Shown piece after piece: positions 1 through 8,872 of a stretch of DNA of 64,000 nucleotides (within the stretch, counting starts at the first letter, position 1; each line of letters starts with the position of its first letter). The notes beneath the pieces are model-generated. The model searched no databases. It saw nothing but the letters and a program-made list of their open reading frames with translations, and had not been told where the DNA came from. Position numbers and translations under genes: made by a program. Source of the stretch: Shewanella atlantica (GTDB lineage: Bacteria; Pseudomonadota; Gammaproteobacteria; Enterobacterales; Shewanellaceae); NCBI RefSeq assembly GCF_003966265.1, contig NZ_RXNV01000001.1, positions 682,001 through 746,000 of the forward strand. Reading direction: 5' to 3'.

Positions 1-803
1 TTTACAAACTCAACCAAAACATAATCAAGCTCTGGCGAAACAGATAGGGCTCTGTTTGCCGGCAATGTCCACGGTGTCGTCGTCCAGATAACCATAGATG
101 CAGAACCTGCGCAGTCCTGCACATTAAATTTAGCAAGTAAGGCAGCTTTATCTGCAGCAGCGAAAGCGACATCGATAGCCGGAGACTTCTTATCTTCGTA
201 TTCAACTTCGGCTTCGGCCAGAGCTGAACCACAATCCGTACACCAATGAACCGGCTTAACACCTTTATGTAAGTGGCCACTATCGATCACTTTAGCCAAC
301 GAACGAACGATATTCGCTTCAGTATCGAAGTCCATCGTAAGGTAAGGCTTATTCCAATCGGCAAAAACACCTAAGCGAATAAAGTCATCACGCTGACCGT
401 CGACCTGCTTAGCGGCATATTCGCGACACTTTTCACGAAATTCAGCTGCCGTTACTTTATGTCCCGGCTTACCGACTTTCTGTTCGACCTTTAGCTCGAT
501 AGGCAAACCATGACAATCCCAACCAGGAATATAAGGTGCATCGAAACCAGATAGTGTTTTAGATTTTACAATAATGTCTTTTAGGATCTTATTGACTGAA
601 TGGCCTATATGAATGCTGCCGTTCGCATAAGGAGGGCCATCATGTAAGATAAAAGGCTTACGGCCAATACGGCTATCACGGATCTGTTGATACAGCCCAT
701 CTTCTGTCCAGGACTTCAACATCACTGGCTCACGATTAGCCAGATTACCACGCATCGGAAACTCAGTTTCCGGCAAATTCAAAGTAGATTTATAGTCGCT
801 CAT
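1..803 (-). CDS. ileS: Isoleucyl-tRNA synthetase, N-terminal part (cut by window edge)
   Basis: Charges tRNA-Ile with isoleucine in the cytoplasm; class I synthetase. The first 267 codons are in the window, starting at the ATG at 803. The class I signature HIGH is at residues 65-68, just after HDGPPYANG, and [11 protein letters not shown] of the active-site region follows. The start of the editing (CP1) domain, with [13 protein letters not shown], lies near the window edge. It follows ribF by 31 bp on the same strand, the usual ribF-ileS arrangement that often continues into lspA. No frameshift is visible. The remaining roughly 670 residues are outside the window. Confidence 0.97.
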   Translation of the reverse strand, partial: MSDYKSTLNLPETEFPMRGNLANREPVMLKSWTEDGLYQQIRDSRIGRKPFILHDGPPYANGSIHIGHSVNKILKDIIVKSKTLSGFDAPYIPGWDCHGLPIELKVEQKVGKPGHKVTAAEFREKCREYAAKQVDGQRDDFIRLGVFADWNKPYLTMDFDTEANIVRSLAKVIDSGHLHKGVKPVHWCTDCGSALAEAEVEYEDKKSPAIDVAFAAADKAALLAKFNVQDCAGSASMVIWTTTPWTLPANRALSVSPELDYVLVEFV

Positions 804-834
804 TGATCCTATACCGTTAATTTAGCCAAGAGGC

Positions 835-1770
835 TTAGCCTGCATCGCAGCCAAGCAGAGCTTTGGCTTTGTTAGCGTCATTGTTAATTTGTTTCTTCAG
901 CGCTTCCAGTGATTGGAATGGCTGCTCATCTCGAATCTTTGCTACCAATTCGACTTCAACAGTTCGCCCGTACAGGTCACCGTCGAAATCAAAAAGGTGT
1001 ACTTCTAATTGGCATACTTGGCCATTGACTGTAGGCCTAAAACCTACATTAGCAACACCTTCATAAGTATCGCTATTATCCCAATATAACTTAACGGCAA
1101 ACACTCCTCTAACGGGAGAAACTTGGCGTTTCAAAGCAATATTGGCGGTTGGAAAACCTAATGTTCGTCCAATTTTTTCACCGTGCGCTACTTTGCCACA
1201 AAGGGTAAATGGGTGGCCGAGTAAACGTCTGGCTTGCTCCATCTTGCCTTTGGCAAGTAACTGTCTGATCTCTGTTGAGCTGACTCTTTTATCACCAAGA
1301 AGAAAACTCTGGGTACTAACCACTGCAAAGCTGTGCTGTTCACCGGCAGACTTGAGCATATTGAAATTGCCCTTGCGCTGCTTACCAAAACAAAAATCGT
1401 CACCGACAACCAGGTACTTCACCCCAAGAGATTCAACCAATAGCTTATCGATAAAATCTTCAGCAGGTAAGTTAGCGAACTTTGCATTAAAGTTAATGCA
1501 CACTAACCTGTCAATACCCAGTTCTTCGAGTAAGAAGATCTTATCTCTCAAGATACTAAGCCTGGCAGGTGCACTTTCGCCCCTGAACATCTCTTGTGGT
1601 TGAGGCTCAAAGGTCATCAATGTCGCCGGAACCTTCAATTGTCGAGCCTTCTTTACTAGCTTCGAAATAACTTCAGCATGTCCACGATGGACGCCATCAA
1701 AATTGCCAATAGTGAGAACACAACCATGATGTGCTGGTAAAATATTATGTATACCGCGAATTAGTTCCAT
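835..1770 (-). CDS. ribF: Bifunctional riboflavin kinase / FMN adenylyltransferase
   Basis: Converts riboflavin to FMN and then FAD. The 311-residue length is typical. The N-terminal nucleotidyltransferase domain has TIGNFDGVHRGH at residues 20-31 and the ISSTEIR-type motif (here VSSTEIRQLL) near residue 165. The C-terminal flavokinase domain begins near residue 185 and shows GRTLGFPTANI and GVFAVK. ATG start at 1770. It lies between murJ and ileS on the same strand, as in many gammaproteobacteria. No FMN riboswitch is seen upstream. Confidence 0.97.
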   Translation of the reverse strand: MELIRGIHNILPAHHGCVLTIGNFDGVHRGHAEVISKLVKKARQLKVPATLMTFEPQPQEMFRGESAPARLSILRDKIFLLEELGIDRLVCINFNAKFANLPAEDFIDKLLVESLGVKYLVVGDDFCFGKQRKGNFNMLKSAGEQHSFAVVSTQSFLLGDKRVSSTEIRQLLAKGKMEQARRLLGHPFTLCGKVAHGEKIGRTLGFPTANIALKRQVSPVRGVFAVKLYWDNSDTYEGVANVGFRPTVNGQVCQLEVHLFDFDGDLYGRTVEVELVAKIRDEQPFQSLEALKKQINNDANKAKALLGCDAG

Positions 1771-1867
1771 TACATTAAATAACTAGCTAGCTTAAGTGGG
1801 CGGATTATATACCAGCTGACATGGATAATCAGCAATGATCTTGCTCGCTCTTACATTGAACCACTAT

Positions 1868-3427
1868 TTATAGTCCGGTTTTAATCTTCCAGGGACGAAT
1901 TCCCAGCAGTATCATGCTCAATAAATAGCTCACAGCCCCTAAGCCAATCAGACCTAAGAGTGATATTGCCCTTTGCGAAAACACTTGTTGCAGCCAGGTA
2001 TCCTGACCGGGTAAAAACTGTATTAATACAAGTGTCATCACTAAACAAGACAATAATGTTTTTAAGAAGAAGAGTCCGGTTTGTCTGTTTACCCGGTAAA
2101 CGTTAGCTTTATGCAGGCCGCGATAGAGTAAACTTGCGTTCAGCAATGCCGACAGGGAGGTCGCAATAGCTAAGCCAACATACCCAAATGGAATTGCAAA
2201 GATGACGTTAAACACCATGTTACTCACCATAGCTATGATGCCATACCTAACCGGCGTTTTAGTGTCTTGCCGAGAATAATAACCGGGGGCCAGCACTTTA
2301 ATCAGCATGAAACTCAACAAACCACTGCCGTAAGCCATCAAACTATAGGATGCCATCTCCACATCATCGATAGTGAACGCACCACGCATAAACAGAACCA
2401 TTAACATAGGCTTGGCAAGGATGATCAAGCCACACATTGCTGGCATGCCAAGTAATAATATCGCTTTCACTCCCCAGTTCATGGTCGTTTCAAAGCCTTT
2501 ACCCTCATCATTGACATGTTTTTTAGATAATGCAGGCAAGATCACAGTAGCAATAGCGATACCAAACAAGCCTAGGGGGAATTCGAGCAGACGATCTGAA
2601 TAGTATAACCAGCTGATTGAGCCGGTCATCAGGTAGCTGGCAATAAAGGTATCAAACAATAGATTTATCTGAGAAACCGATACCCCGAAAATCGCAGGAA
2701 TCATCAAGGTTCTTATTTTGGTGACGCCAGGGTGATTCCATCCCCAAGAAGGTTTAACAAGGGCCTTCTCTTTAAGTAAAAAAGGCAGTTGAAACAGAAA
2801 CTGTATTAAACCACCAAAAAATACCCCTAATGCCAGACCGATTTCTGGCTGCTCAAGTTCAGGTGCAACAAACAGGGCAGCGCTGATGATCGCAATGTTT
2901 AAGAAAACGGGTGTAAAGGCTGAAACGGCAAATCTGCCTCGAGTATTGAGGATAGATCCAGCCAGCGCCGTGAAGGTGATAAACCACAGATAAGGAAAGG
3001 TGATTTTTAACAAGAAAGAGGCAAGTTCAAATTTAGCACCGCTGGGTTCATCATTAACCCAGGCGACGAACCAACCATTACCAAACAGTGCAATGATAAC
3101 AGGCGAAGCAAGCACACCGACTAGAGTGACAATACTGACCAGTACCCCTAATGTCCCGGTAACTTTAGCGATGAGCAGACGAACCTCTTCATCGGATTGC
3201 TTCTGCTGATACTCGGTGAATACAGGTACAAATGCTTGCGCAAATGCGCCTTCGGCAAACAGACGCCTTAAGAAGTTAGGGATTTTATTCGCCAGGATAA
3301 ACACATCGGCACCGCTCCCCGCTCCCATTAGGTTCGCAATCACAACATCTCTGACTAAACCTAAAACACGAGAAACTAAGGTCATTGCACTAACGATAAT
3401 GCCTGACTTAATTAATTTTTTACTCAA
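1868..3427 (-). CDS. murJ: Lipid II flippase MurJ
   Basis: Flips lipid II across the inner membrane for peptidoglycan synthesis; MOP/MATE-like fold. The 519 residues contain about 14 hydrophobic segments. The N-terminal region KSGIIVSAMTLVSRVLGLVRD and the following NKIPNFLRRLFAEGAF stretch are hallmark MurJ sequence. The start codon is TTG at 3427, chosen because a strong GGGGG ribosome-binding run sits about 5 nt upstream and the conserved N-terminus begins there. Divergent from rpsT; followed by ribF after 97 bp. Confidence 0.96.
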   Translation of the reverse strand: MSKKLIKSGIIVSAMTLVSRVLGLVRDVVIANLMGAGSGADVFILANKIPNFLRRLFAEGAFAQAFVPVFTEYQQKQSDEEVRLLIAKVTGTLGVLVSIVTLVGVLASPVIIALFGNGWFVAWVNDEPSGAKFELASFLLKITFPYLWFITFTALAGSILNTRGRFAVSAFTPVFLNIAIISAALFVAPELEQPEIGLALGVFFGGLIQFLFQLPFLLKEKALVKPSWGWNHPGVTKIRTLMIPAIFGVSVSQINLLFDTFIASYLMTGSISWLYYSDRLLEFPLGLFGIAIATVILPALSKKHVNDEGKGFETTMNWGVKAILLLGMPAMCGLIILAKPMLMVLFMRGAFTIDDVEMASYSLMAYGSGLLSFMLIKVLAPGYYSRQDTKTPVRYGIIAMVSNMVFNVIFAIPFGYVGLAIATSLSALLNASLLYRGLHKANVYRVNRQTGLFFLKTLLSCLVMTLVLIQFLPGQDTWLQQVFSQRAISLLGLIGLGAVSYLLSMILLGIRPWKIKTGL

Positions 3428-3604
3428 AAAACCCCCTGAATGGAGCCGAAAACTTCAGGCGAGTAGTCTCAAAAAGTTGATTTTCCCCCTGTCACCTTCC
3501 AACAATAGCTGCTAGAATTGCGCATCATATTACACGAGTTAGGTTGAAGATAGCCAAGTTGGTTGGATTAATTTATCTTTAGGATAAAGATTCAATCATT
3601 GTCA

Positions 3605-3633
3605 TTGACAAAATGACAAAAATAGGGCATATT
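3605..3633 (+). promoter_or_regulatory. Sigma-70 promoter for rpsT
   Basis: TTGACA at 3605-3610 and CATATT at 3628-3633 are separated by 17 bp, followed by a C-rich stretch. This would start transcription about 35 nt before rpsT. Prediction from consensus only. Confidence 0.6.
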
Positions 3634-3673
3634 CCCGACCTTTAAAATATCTAACCCTTTTAGGAGTTGCACC

Positions 3674-3940
3674 TTGGCTAATAGCAAGTCTGCAAAGAAG
3701 CGCGCGCTTCAATCTGAAAAGCGTCGTCAGCATAACGCTAGCCGTCGCTCAATGTTACGTTCATACGTAAAGAAAGTTATCGCAGCAATCAATGCAGGCG
3801 ATCACACAGCGGCTACTGAAGCATTTAATGCTGCACAACCAATCCTTGACCGTATGGCGACTAAAGGCCTTATTCATAAGAATAAAGCTGCACGTCATAA
3901 GGCACGCTTGAACACTAGAATCAAAGCACTTGCTGCTTAA
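3674..3940 (+). CDS. rpsT: 30S ribosomal protein S20
   Basis: Primary 16S rRNA-binding protein of the small subunit. The 88-residue, very basic product begins [25 protein letters not shown] and ends in the usual Lys/Arg/Ala-rich helix. The start codon is TTG, with TAGGAG 7-8 nt upstream. E. coli rpsT also uses UUG, where it is linked to autogenous control, so the rare start is probably conserved for regulation. It stands alone, divergent from murJ, with its own terminator. Confidence 0.98.
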   Translation: MANSKSAKKRALQSEKRRQHNASRRSMLRSYVKKVIAAINAGDHTAATEAFNAAQPILDRMATKGLIHKNKAARHKARLNTRIKALAA

Positions 3941-3957
3941 TTTTAGATTTAGCGTTT

Positions 3958-3985
3958 AAAAAACCGGCCTAGGCCGGTTTTTTTA
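3958..3985 (+). terminator. Rho-independent terminator of rpsT
   Basis: AAACCGGCCT/AGGCCGGTTT perfect inverted repeat followed by a run of T. Confidence 0.9.
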
Positions 3986-4082
3986 TATCTGTTTTTTGCC
4001 TTTAGCCGGGATATTCAAAATTCAGGCACAAAAAAAACTGACAAAATCAGTTAACTTTGTCAGTTGAAGATGAATAACATGC

Positions 4083-4379
4083 CTAATGGCAGTAGATATT
4101 ATTCAGCAGCTTGATAATTTCCGACACCTCTTTACTCTTCAGAGAGTAAAATACGGTTTGAGCTTCCTTACGGGTCTCGACCAAATTATCTTTACGCAGC
4201 CAGGCTAAATGTTGAGATAAAGCAGACTGGCTTAACCCCAATTTCTTGTTCATTTCACCTACACACATCTCTCCTTCACTAAGAAGGTAACATAGGATAA
4301 AGAGACGGCGTTCATTCGCCAAAGCTTTCAACATCACAACGGCATGATCTGCCCGTTGCTGCATTAATTCAATATTCAT
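4083..4379 (-). CDS. ArsR-family regulator, YgaV/BigR/SqrR-like sulfide sensor type
   Basis: Small winged-helix repressor of 98 residues. The recognition helix region LGLSQSALSQHLAWLRKDNLV is typical of ArsR proteins. Two cysteines, C30 in LFILCYLL and C97 in NIYCH at the C-terminus, align with the pair conserved in E. coli YgaV and in BigR/SqrR. Those proteins sense persulfide or redox state through a disulfide or polysulfide bridge. A third cysteine is C39. The ATG at 4379 (AGGAGA 11 nt upstream) is preferred to an in-frame TTG at 4388. No sulfur-oxidation gene is adjacent, so the target is unknown; the neighbour is a divergent peptidase gene. Confidence 0.85.
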   Translation of the reverse strand: MNIELMQQRADHAVVMLKALANERRLFILCYLLSEGEMCVGEMNKKLGLSQSALSQHLAWLRKDNLVETRKEAQTVFYSLKSKEVSEIIKLLNNIYCH

Positions 4380-4514
4380 TACTCGCAAATTCTCCTAAAA
4401 CAATCCCCGCCACTAATATAGCGTTGCCTTACAGATATAGTCGGGACATAAAGCACACTTTTTGCTAGATTGTTTTCAAAAGTGGGACATAAGTAATAAA
4501 AACAAAGGAAACTT

Positions 4515-5948
4515 ATGAAAATCTATCGTCGTACTCTGCTCATTAGCCTATTTTTCACTGGGTTAATTGGCTGCCAACACATCCAGTTAGAAGAACCAAA
4601 TGTAAAAATAACCAAACAGTTACAGCAAAGCGCATTAAACTCCCCTCTCGCTTATGATCTCGTGGAATCTCTCACAGTCGAAGTTGGCCCGAGACTCGCG
4701 GGAAGCGAAAAAGATCTTCTTGCCGTTCAGTGGGCTGAAAATAAGTTAAGCCAACTGGGCTTCGATAAAGTCTATAAAGAAGCCGTTCAAGTTCCCGTAT
4801 GGTCCAGGGGAGAGGCTAAAGCCAAAGTGATCTCGCCTTTCTCACAACCTTTAGTGATCACAGCATTGGGGGGAAGTGTTGCCACCCCGAAAGAGGGCAT
4901 TAGAGCCTCTATCGTAAGATTTGACACATTAGAATCATTAAAGCTTGCTGATAAAGGTGATGTTGAAGGAAAAATTGTCTTTATTGATCATATTACCGAA
5001 CGCCATAAGACAGGCAAAGGCTATGGTAAAACCGTGGGCGGACGCTCCAGGGGAGCTATTAGCGCATCACAGAAAGGAGCTAAAGCTATCGTCATCCGCT
5101 CCATTGGCACCGACCATGACAGAATGGCGCATACAGGAATGATGAGGTACAAGGATGGCGTTGCAAAGATCCCTGCAGCGGCGATGTCGAATCCGGATGC
5201 CGATCTTATTAATCAGATTTTGAAACGAGATCCGAATGTTGTACTCGATCTCTTTATGTCATCACAAAGCCATGGCTTTGCGACCTCTTACAATGTTATT
5301 GCAGAGGTTACCGGCGACAGCAAACCTGATGAGATAGTGCTAATCGGTGCCCACTTAGACTCGTGGGATGAAGGCACAGGCGCAATTGATGACGGAGCCG
5401 GTGTTGCCATAGTCACGGCGGCGGGCAAGTTAATTCAAGACCTCCCTCAAAAGCCTGCGCGAACCGTTCGTGTGGTACTTTATGCCGCCGAAGAGGTCGG
5501 CCTTGTGGGCGGTAAAGCTTACGCCAAAGCCCATAAGCATGAGCTGGAAAAACATTACATTGCTGCTGAGTCGGACTTTGGTGCGGGTCGGATTTACCAG
5601 ATAGATTTTAGGGTAAACGAGAGTGCCTTAGAAGCGATACAAGCGGTCAGCAGTCCTATGGAAGACAATGGGGTTAAGTTAGGTAGTAATACAGCTTCAG
5701 GAGGGCCTGATGTCTCCATGCTACCAAAACAAGGTGTTCCAGTAGCCTCACTCAGACAAGATGGTCATGATTACTTTGATTACCATCATACGCCAAACGA
5801 TACCTTGGATAAAATCCACCCGATGGCATTGCAACAGAACGTCGCAGCCTACGCGCAATTTGCCTACCTGATGGCCCAGTCAGAAGTTGAACTCAGGCCC
5901 CTTACAGCCGGGTCCAACCTCAAGCCGGTTATAATAGAAGCAAAATAA
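4515..5948 (+). CDS. M28-family zinc peptidase lipoprotein (carboxypeptidase Q-like)
   Basis: Predicted exported metallopeptidase of 477 residues. A lipoprotein signal peptide ends in the lipobox LIGC with C20 lipidated; Q21 at +2 suggests outer-membrane sorting. A PA-type insert region lies near residues 130-240. The M28 zinc ligands are visible in order: GAHLDSWD, AIDDGAG, YAAEEVGLVG, a SDFGAG Asp segment and DYHHTPNDT. This matches plasma glutamate carboxypeptidase-like family members that release amino acids from peptides. ATG start at 4515 with AAAGGAAA just upstream. Single gene with its own terminator. Confidence 0.92.
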   Translation: MKIYRRTLLISLFFTGLIGCQHIQLEEPNVKITKQLQQSALNSPLAYDLVESLTVEVGPRLAGSEKDLLAVQWAENKLSQLGFDKVYKEAVQVPVWSRGEAKAKVISPFSQPLVITALGGSVATPKEGIRASIVRFDTLESLKLADKGDVEGKIVFIDHITERHKTGKGYGKTVGGRSRGAISASQKGAKAIVIRSIGTDHDRMAHTGMMRYKDGVAKIPAAAMSNPDADLINQILKRDPNVVLDLFMSSQSHGFATSYNVIAEVTGDSKPDEIVLIGAHLDSWDEGTGAIDDGAGVAIVTAAGKLIQDLPQKPARTVRVVLYAAEEVGLVGGKAYAKAHKHELEKHYIAAESDFGAGRIYQIDFRVNESALEAIQAVSSPMEDNGVKLGSNTASGGPDVSMLPKQGVPVASLRQDGHDYFDYHHTPNDTLDKIHPMALQQNVAAYAQFAYLMAQSEVELRPLTAGSNLKPVIIEAK

Positions 5949-5970
5949 GCAAGAGTCTGGCTTCTCATTA

Positions 5971-5998
5971 AAAAAAGCAGCCTAAGGCTGCTTTTTTA
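5971..5998 (+). terminator. Rho-independent terminator, M28 peptidase gene
   Basis: AAGCAGCCT/AGGCTGCTT hairpin flanked by A and T runs. It may also stop convergent yaaA transcription. Confidence 0.85.
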
Positions 5999-6085
5999 AT
6001 CCTGAATATAAATAATCGACTATATTCGACGGCTTATATTCAACTTTTTGTATTAAAGAAGGCATTCCATACTGAAAGCTGTTAA

Positions 6086-6859
6086 CTACTGTTCCTCTCG
6101 CTTGAAAACAGGCGCCAGTGCGGTCGACTCGGCTTCACAGTAGTAATAACCTGCAACATCAAACTCGATTAGCCCTGCGAGGGTTTTAATATCGTTATCC
6201 AGGATGTATCTCACCATCATGCCTCTGGCACGTTTAGCAAAGAAACTTATCACCTTATATTGACCATTCTTTCTATCTTTAAAAACAGGAGTGATCAAGG
6301 AGCCCTTTAGTGACTTAGGTTTAATAGCCTTAAAATACTCGTTAGAAGCCAGGTTCACCACAATCTCATCGCCCTGTTCCGATAGAGCCAGATTAACCTC
6401 ATCGGTTATCACATCTCCCCAGAACTGATACAGGTTCGTCCCTTTGGTGTTGGCTAGCCGGGTCCCCATCTCGAGGCGGTATGGCTGCATCAAATCTAAT
6501 GGTCTGAGTAAACCGTATAAACCAGAGAGAATTCTGAGGTGTTTCTGTGCGCGCTCAATACTCTGCGGAGATAAAGTGTCGGCATCCAGTCCGGTATAGA
6601 CATCACCACGAAATGCATAAAGGGCTTGTTTGGCATTATCAGTAGAAAAATCCCGACTCCAACTTGCAAATCGGGCCGCGTTTAAACCGGCAATCTTATC
6701 GCTTACCTTCATAAGTGATGCTATATCAGATGGGGTTAGCTTACGGCACTCTTCGATAAGTTGTTCACTATGTTGAACCAGTTTAGGTAAAGTATGCTCG
6801 CTTGTGCCTGCTTCATTTTCATAATCTAATGTTTTTGCTGGTGAAACTAAAACTAACAT
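6086..6859 (-). CDS. yaaA: Peroxide stress protein YaaA (UPF0246/DUF328)
   Basis: 257 residues, normal family length. It begins [14 protein letters not shown], the conserved N-terminus, and contains [23 protein letters not shown] and [11 protein letters not shown]. In E. coli YaaA lowers intracellular iron during hydrogen peroxide stress and binds DNA. ATG at 6859 with AGAGGATAAGGG upstream. Single-gene unit; the upstream symporter gene ends in a terminator. Confidence 0.95.
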   Translation of the reverse strand: MLVLVSPAKTLDYENEAGTSEHTLPKLVQHSEQLIEECRKLTPSDIASLMKVSDKIAGLNAARFASWSRDFSTDNAKQALYAFRGDVYTGLDADTLSPQSIERAQKHLRILSGLYGLLRPLDLMQPYRLEMGTRLANTKGTNLYQFWGDVITDEVNLALSEQGDEIVVNLASNEYFKAIKPKSLKGSLITPVFKDRKNGQYKVISFFAKRARGMMVRYILDNDIKTLAGLIEFDVAGYYYCEAESTALAPVFKREEQ

Positions 6860-6908
6860 CCCTTATCCTCTAATATCTCGTCTGGGCTTATCATACCCAG
6901 AGCCCCAT

Positions 6909-6940
6909 AAAAAAACCACGCTAGTTCGCGTGGTTTTTTA
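6909..6940 (-). terminator. Rho-independent terminator of the Na+/alanine symporter gene
   Basis: AAAAACCACGC/GCGTGGTTTTTT hairpin about 55 nt after the symporter stop, with A and T runs on both sides, so it can act in either direction. Confidence 0.8.
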
Positions 6941-6993
6941 GATTGTGCTAATTCATTCAACCGAACGTCAGCTCAATAATATTGTACTCGGTT

Positions 6994-8445
6994 TTACTCT
7001 GGCGAAGATTCTGCTGAGGTATTTTCCTTCATCACCCATATCCCCTCTTCCAGCTCGTCAATTTCAGGGAACTGACTGCTGTCAAAAACCGGAGTTAAGC
7101 CAGCTTTAACCTGACGCTCATAATCTTTAATCACTGCAAAAGCGACTTTAGATAACATAACTATCGCAACAATATTAACCAGAGCCATAAGCCCCATAGA
7201 CACGTCTGCAAAGTTCCAAACCAGACTTAACGAGGCAACAGAGCCAGCCATCACCATAGCAAGCACCAAGCCACGGAAAATAAACAGTACCTTCTTACTT
7301 TGAGTCAAGAACATAACATTGCTTTCGGCATAACTATAGTTAGCGATAATCGAAGAGAAGCAAAACAGAATAATAGCGAAGGCAATAAAGTATGCCGACC
7401 AACTACCCAGCTCATTGGTTAAGGCCAATTGTAAGAGTCCAATACCTTGCTGACCATCTGGATTATTTAATACTCCGGACAACAAGATAATTGCAGCAGA
7501 AGCAGTACAGATCACCAGCGTATCGACAAACACACCAATCATCTGAACAAAACCCTGAGATGCAGGGTGGTTTGGGTTAGGTGTAGCAGAGGCTGCAATA
7601 TTTGCCGCGCTGCCCATACCAGCTTCGTTTGAAAACAGACCGCGAGCAATACCAGCCATCATAGCTCCCATTGCACCACCGGCAGCCTCTTCCCAACCAA
7701 ACGCACTCTTAACGATTAATGAGATCGCCGCCGGGACCTGATCGATATTGATCACAAGCACCACAAGGGCAATGACAAGATAAGCCACAGCCATAACGGG
7801 AACAATCAGCTCTGATGCTCTGGCTACTTTCTTCAAACCACCGCAAATGATGTATGCAGAGGCAAGCATGATAACAATACCGATTATGGTTTTATCAAAA
7901 CCAAAAGCATTATTAAGTGCATCGGTCATGGTATTAGCTTGCGCCGCATTGAAAGCAAAACCAAAAGCTATGATAAGTAGAATGGAGAAGATGCTTCCCA
8001 TCCAACGCTTACCGAGGCCGCGTTCCATATAGTAAGCGGGGCCACCGCGATATTGCCCTTCACTATCTTTAACTTTATACACTTGAGCTAAGGTCGATTC
8101 GATAAATGCCGTCGCCATACCTAAAAGTGCAATCAACCACATCCAGAAAATAGCGCCAGCACCACCAACAGTAATAGCAACGGCAACACCCGCCATATTA
8201 CCTGTACCGACTCGTGCAGCCATTGAAGTACAAAAAACCTGGAATGAAGATATCCCATCAGTCTTGTTGCGCCCTTGAATCACTAATTTGGCACCATGAC
8301 CAAACATGCGAAACTGAATAAACCCAAGGCGAAGTGTAAATAGTATACCGGCAGCAACCAGTACATATATAAGTACGCTCCCCCACAACAAGCCATTTAT
8401 GGCATTGACCGCAGATTCAATCGCGTTAATCAGAGTCTCAAACAT
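6994..8445 (-). CDS. Sodium:alanine/glycine symporter (AGCS family)
   Basis: Inner-membrane amino-acid importer driven by sodium, 483 residues with about 10-11 hydrophobic segments. Family signatures include GFIQFRMFGHG near the N-terminus, STGNMAGVAVAI-like RVGTGNMAGVAVAITVGG, GGPAYYMERGLG and ARGLFSNEAGMGSAANIAA. The cytoplasmic C-terminal tail is acidic (IDELEEGIWVMKEN). ATG at 8445. Glycine riboswitches precede some members of this family, but none is recognisable here. Substrate between alanine and glycine cannot be decided by eye. Confidence 0.93.
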   Translation of the reverse strand: MFETLINAIESAVNAINGLLWGSVLIYVLVAAGILFTLRLGFIQFRMFGHGAKLVIQGRNKTDGISSFQVFCTSMAARVGTGNMAGVAVAITVGGAGAIFWMWLIALLGMATAFIESTLAQVYKVKDSEGQYRGGPAYYMERGLGKRWMGSIFSILLIIAFGFAFNAAQANTMTDALNNAFGFDKTIIGIVIMLASAYIICGGLKKVARASELIVPVMAVAYLVIALVVLVINIDQVPAAISLIVKSAFGWEEAAGGAMGAMMAGIARGLFSNEAGMGSAANIAASATPNPNHPASQGFVQMIGVFVDTLVICTASAAIILLSGVLNNPDGQQGIGLLQLALTNELGSWSAYFIAFAIILFCFSSIIANYSYAESNVMFLTQSKKVLFIFRGLVLAMVMAGSVASLSLVWNFADVSMGLMALVNIVAIVMLSKVAFAVIKDYERQVKAGLTPVFDSSQFPEIDELEEGIWVMKENTSAESSPE

Positions 8446-8637
8446 AATTATTTATTATCCCCATGACAAAAGCGGACTGGCAAAAACTGCCTAGACCGGG
8501 TTTGACGTTAAATTTCCTTCCCAATTTGATCAAAGAATGTCGGTGAGATTATCTTTTAGAATTGTCCTTTCATGATTTTTTACATCATGCTCACCAAATT
8601 CGATGCAGCAAAATAGCATAGCATGAAAAAATCACCA

Positions 8638-8653
8638 TGTGACACAGATCACA
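8638..8653. promoter_or_regulatory. CRP-binding site
   Basis: TGTGACACAGATCACA matches the TGTGA-N6-TCACA consensus exactly. It lies 193 bp upstream of the symporter start and 220 bp upstream of xfp, so it may act on either gene. Confidence 0.7.
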
Positions 8654-8798
8654 TTTAAGCATTTAGATAACACTAGAATCACATGGATAAACAATACTAA
8701 GTTACTGTTGTAACTGATTCAACAAAGGATTTACTCGCTTTCTGGCAACATTTAAGAAATTTAATAACTTTACCGAAATAAGATGTAGAACACATTTT

Positions 8799-8813
8799 TG
8801 TAATAAAATTACA
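8799..8813. promoter_or_regulatory. HexR operator upstream of phosphoketolase
   Basis: TGTAATAAAATTACA is a perfect palindrome matching the known HexR motif TGTAAT-W3-ATTACA of gammaproteobacterial central-carbon control. It lies 60 bp before the xfp start. An 8-bp arm version (8797-8815) is also symmetric. Confidence 0.75.
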
Positions 8814-8872
8814 AATATAGTACCGAATATGAGCTTTGGTTAACTTTTTGCTTACTATAAATGGGGTTATTT

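Larger units (their letters stand above)
8446..8872. other. Regulatory intergenic region between symporter and phosphoketolase
   Basis: 427 bp, AT-rich, without a protein gene. It holds a consensus CRP site and a HexR palindrome, described separately. No structured leader was recognised. Confidence 0.6.

Noticed and set aside
2..280. Minus-strand 92-codon ORF at the window start
   Set aside because: It overlaps ileS in another frame and has no family features; the ileS frame continues with intact synthetase motifs.
1771..1867. FMN riboswitch before ribF
   Set aside because: The gap is only 97 bp and lacks the RFN consensus blocks.
8446..8600. Glycine riboswitch before the AGCS symporter
   Set aside because: No GGAGAG or ACCGAAGG-type core is present.
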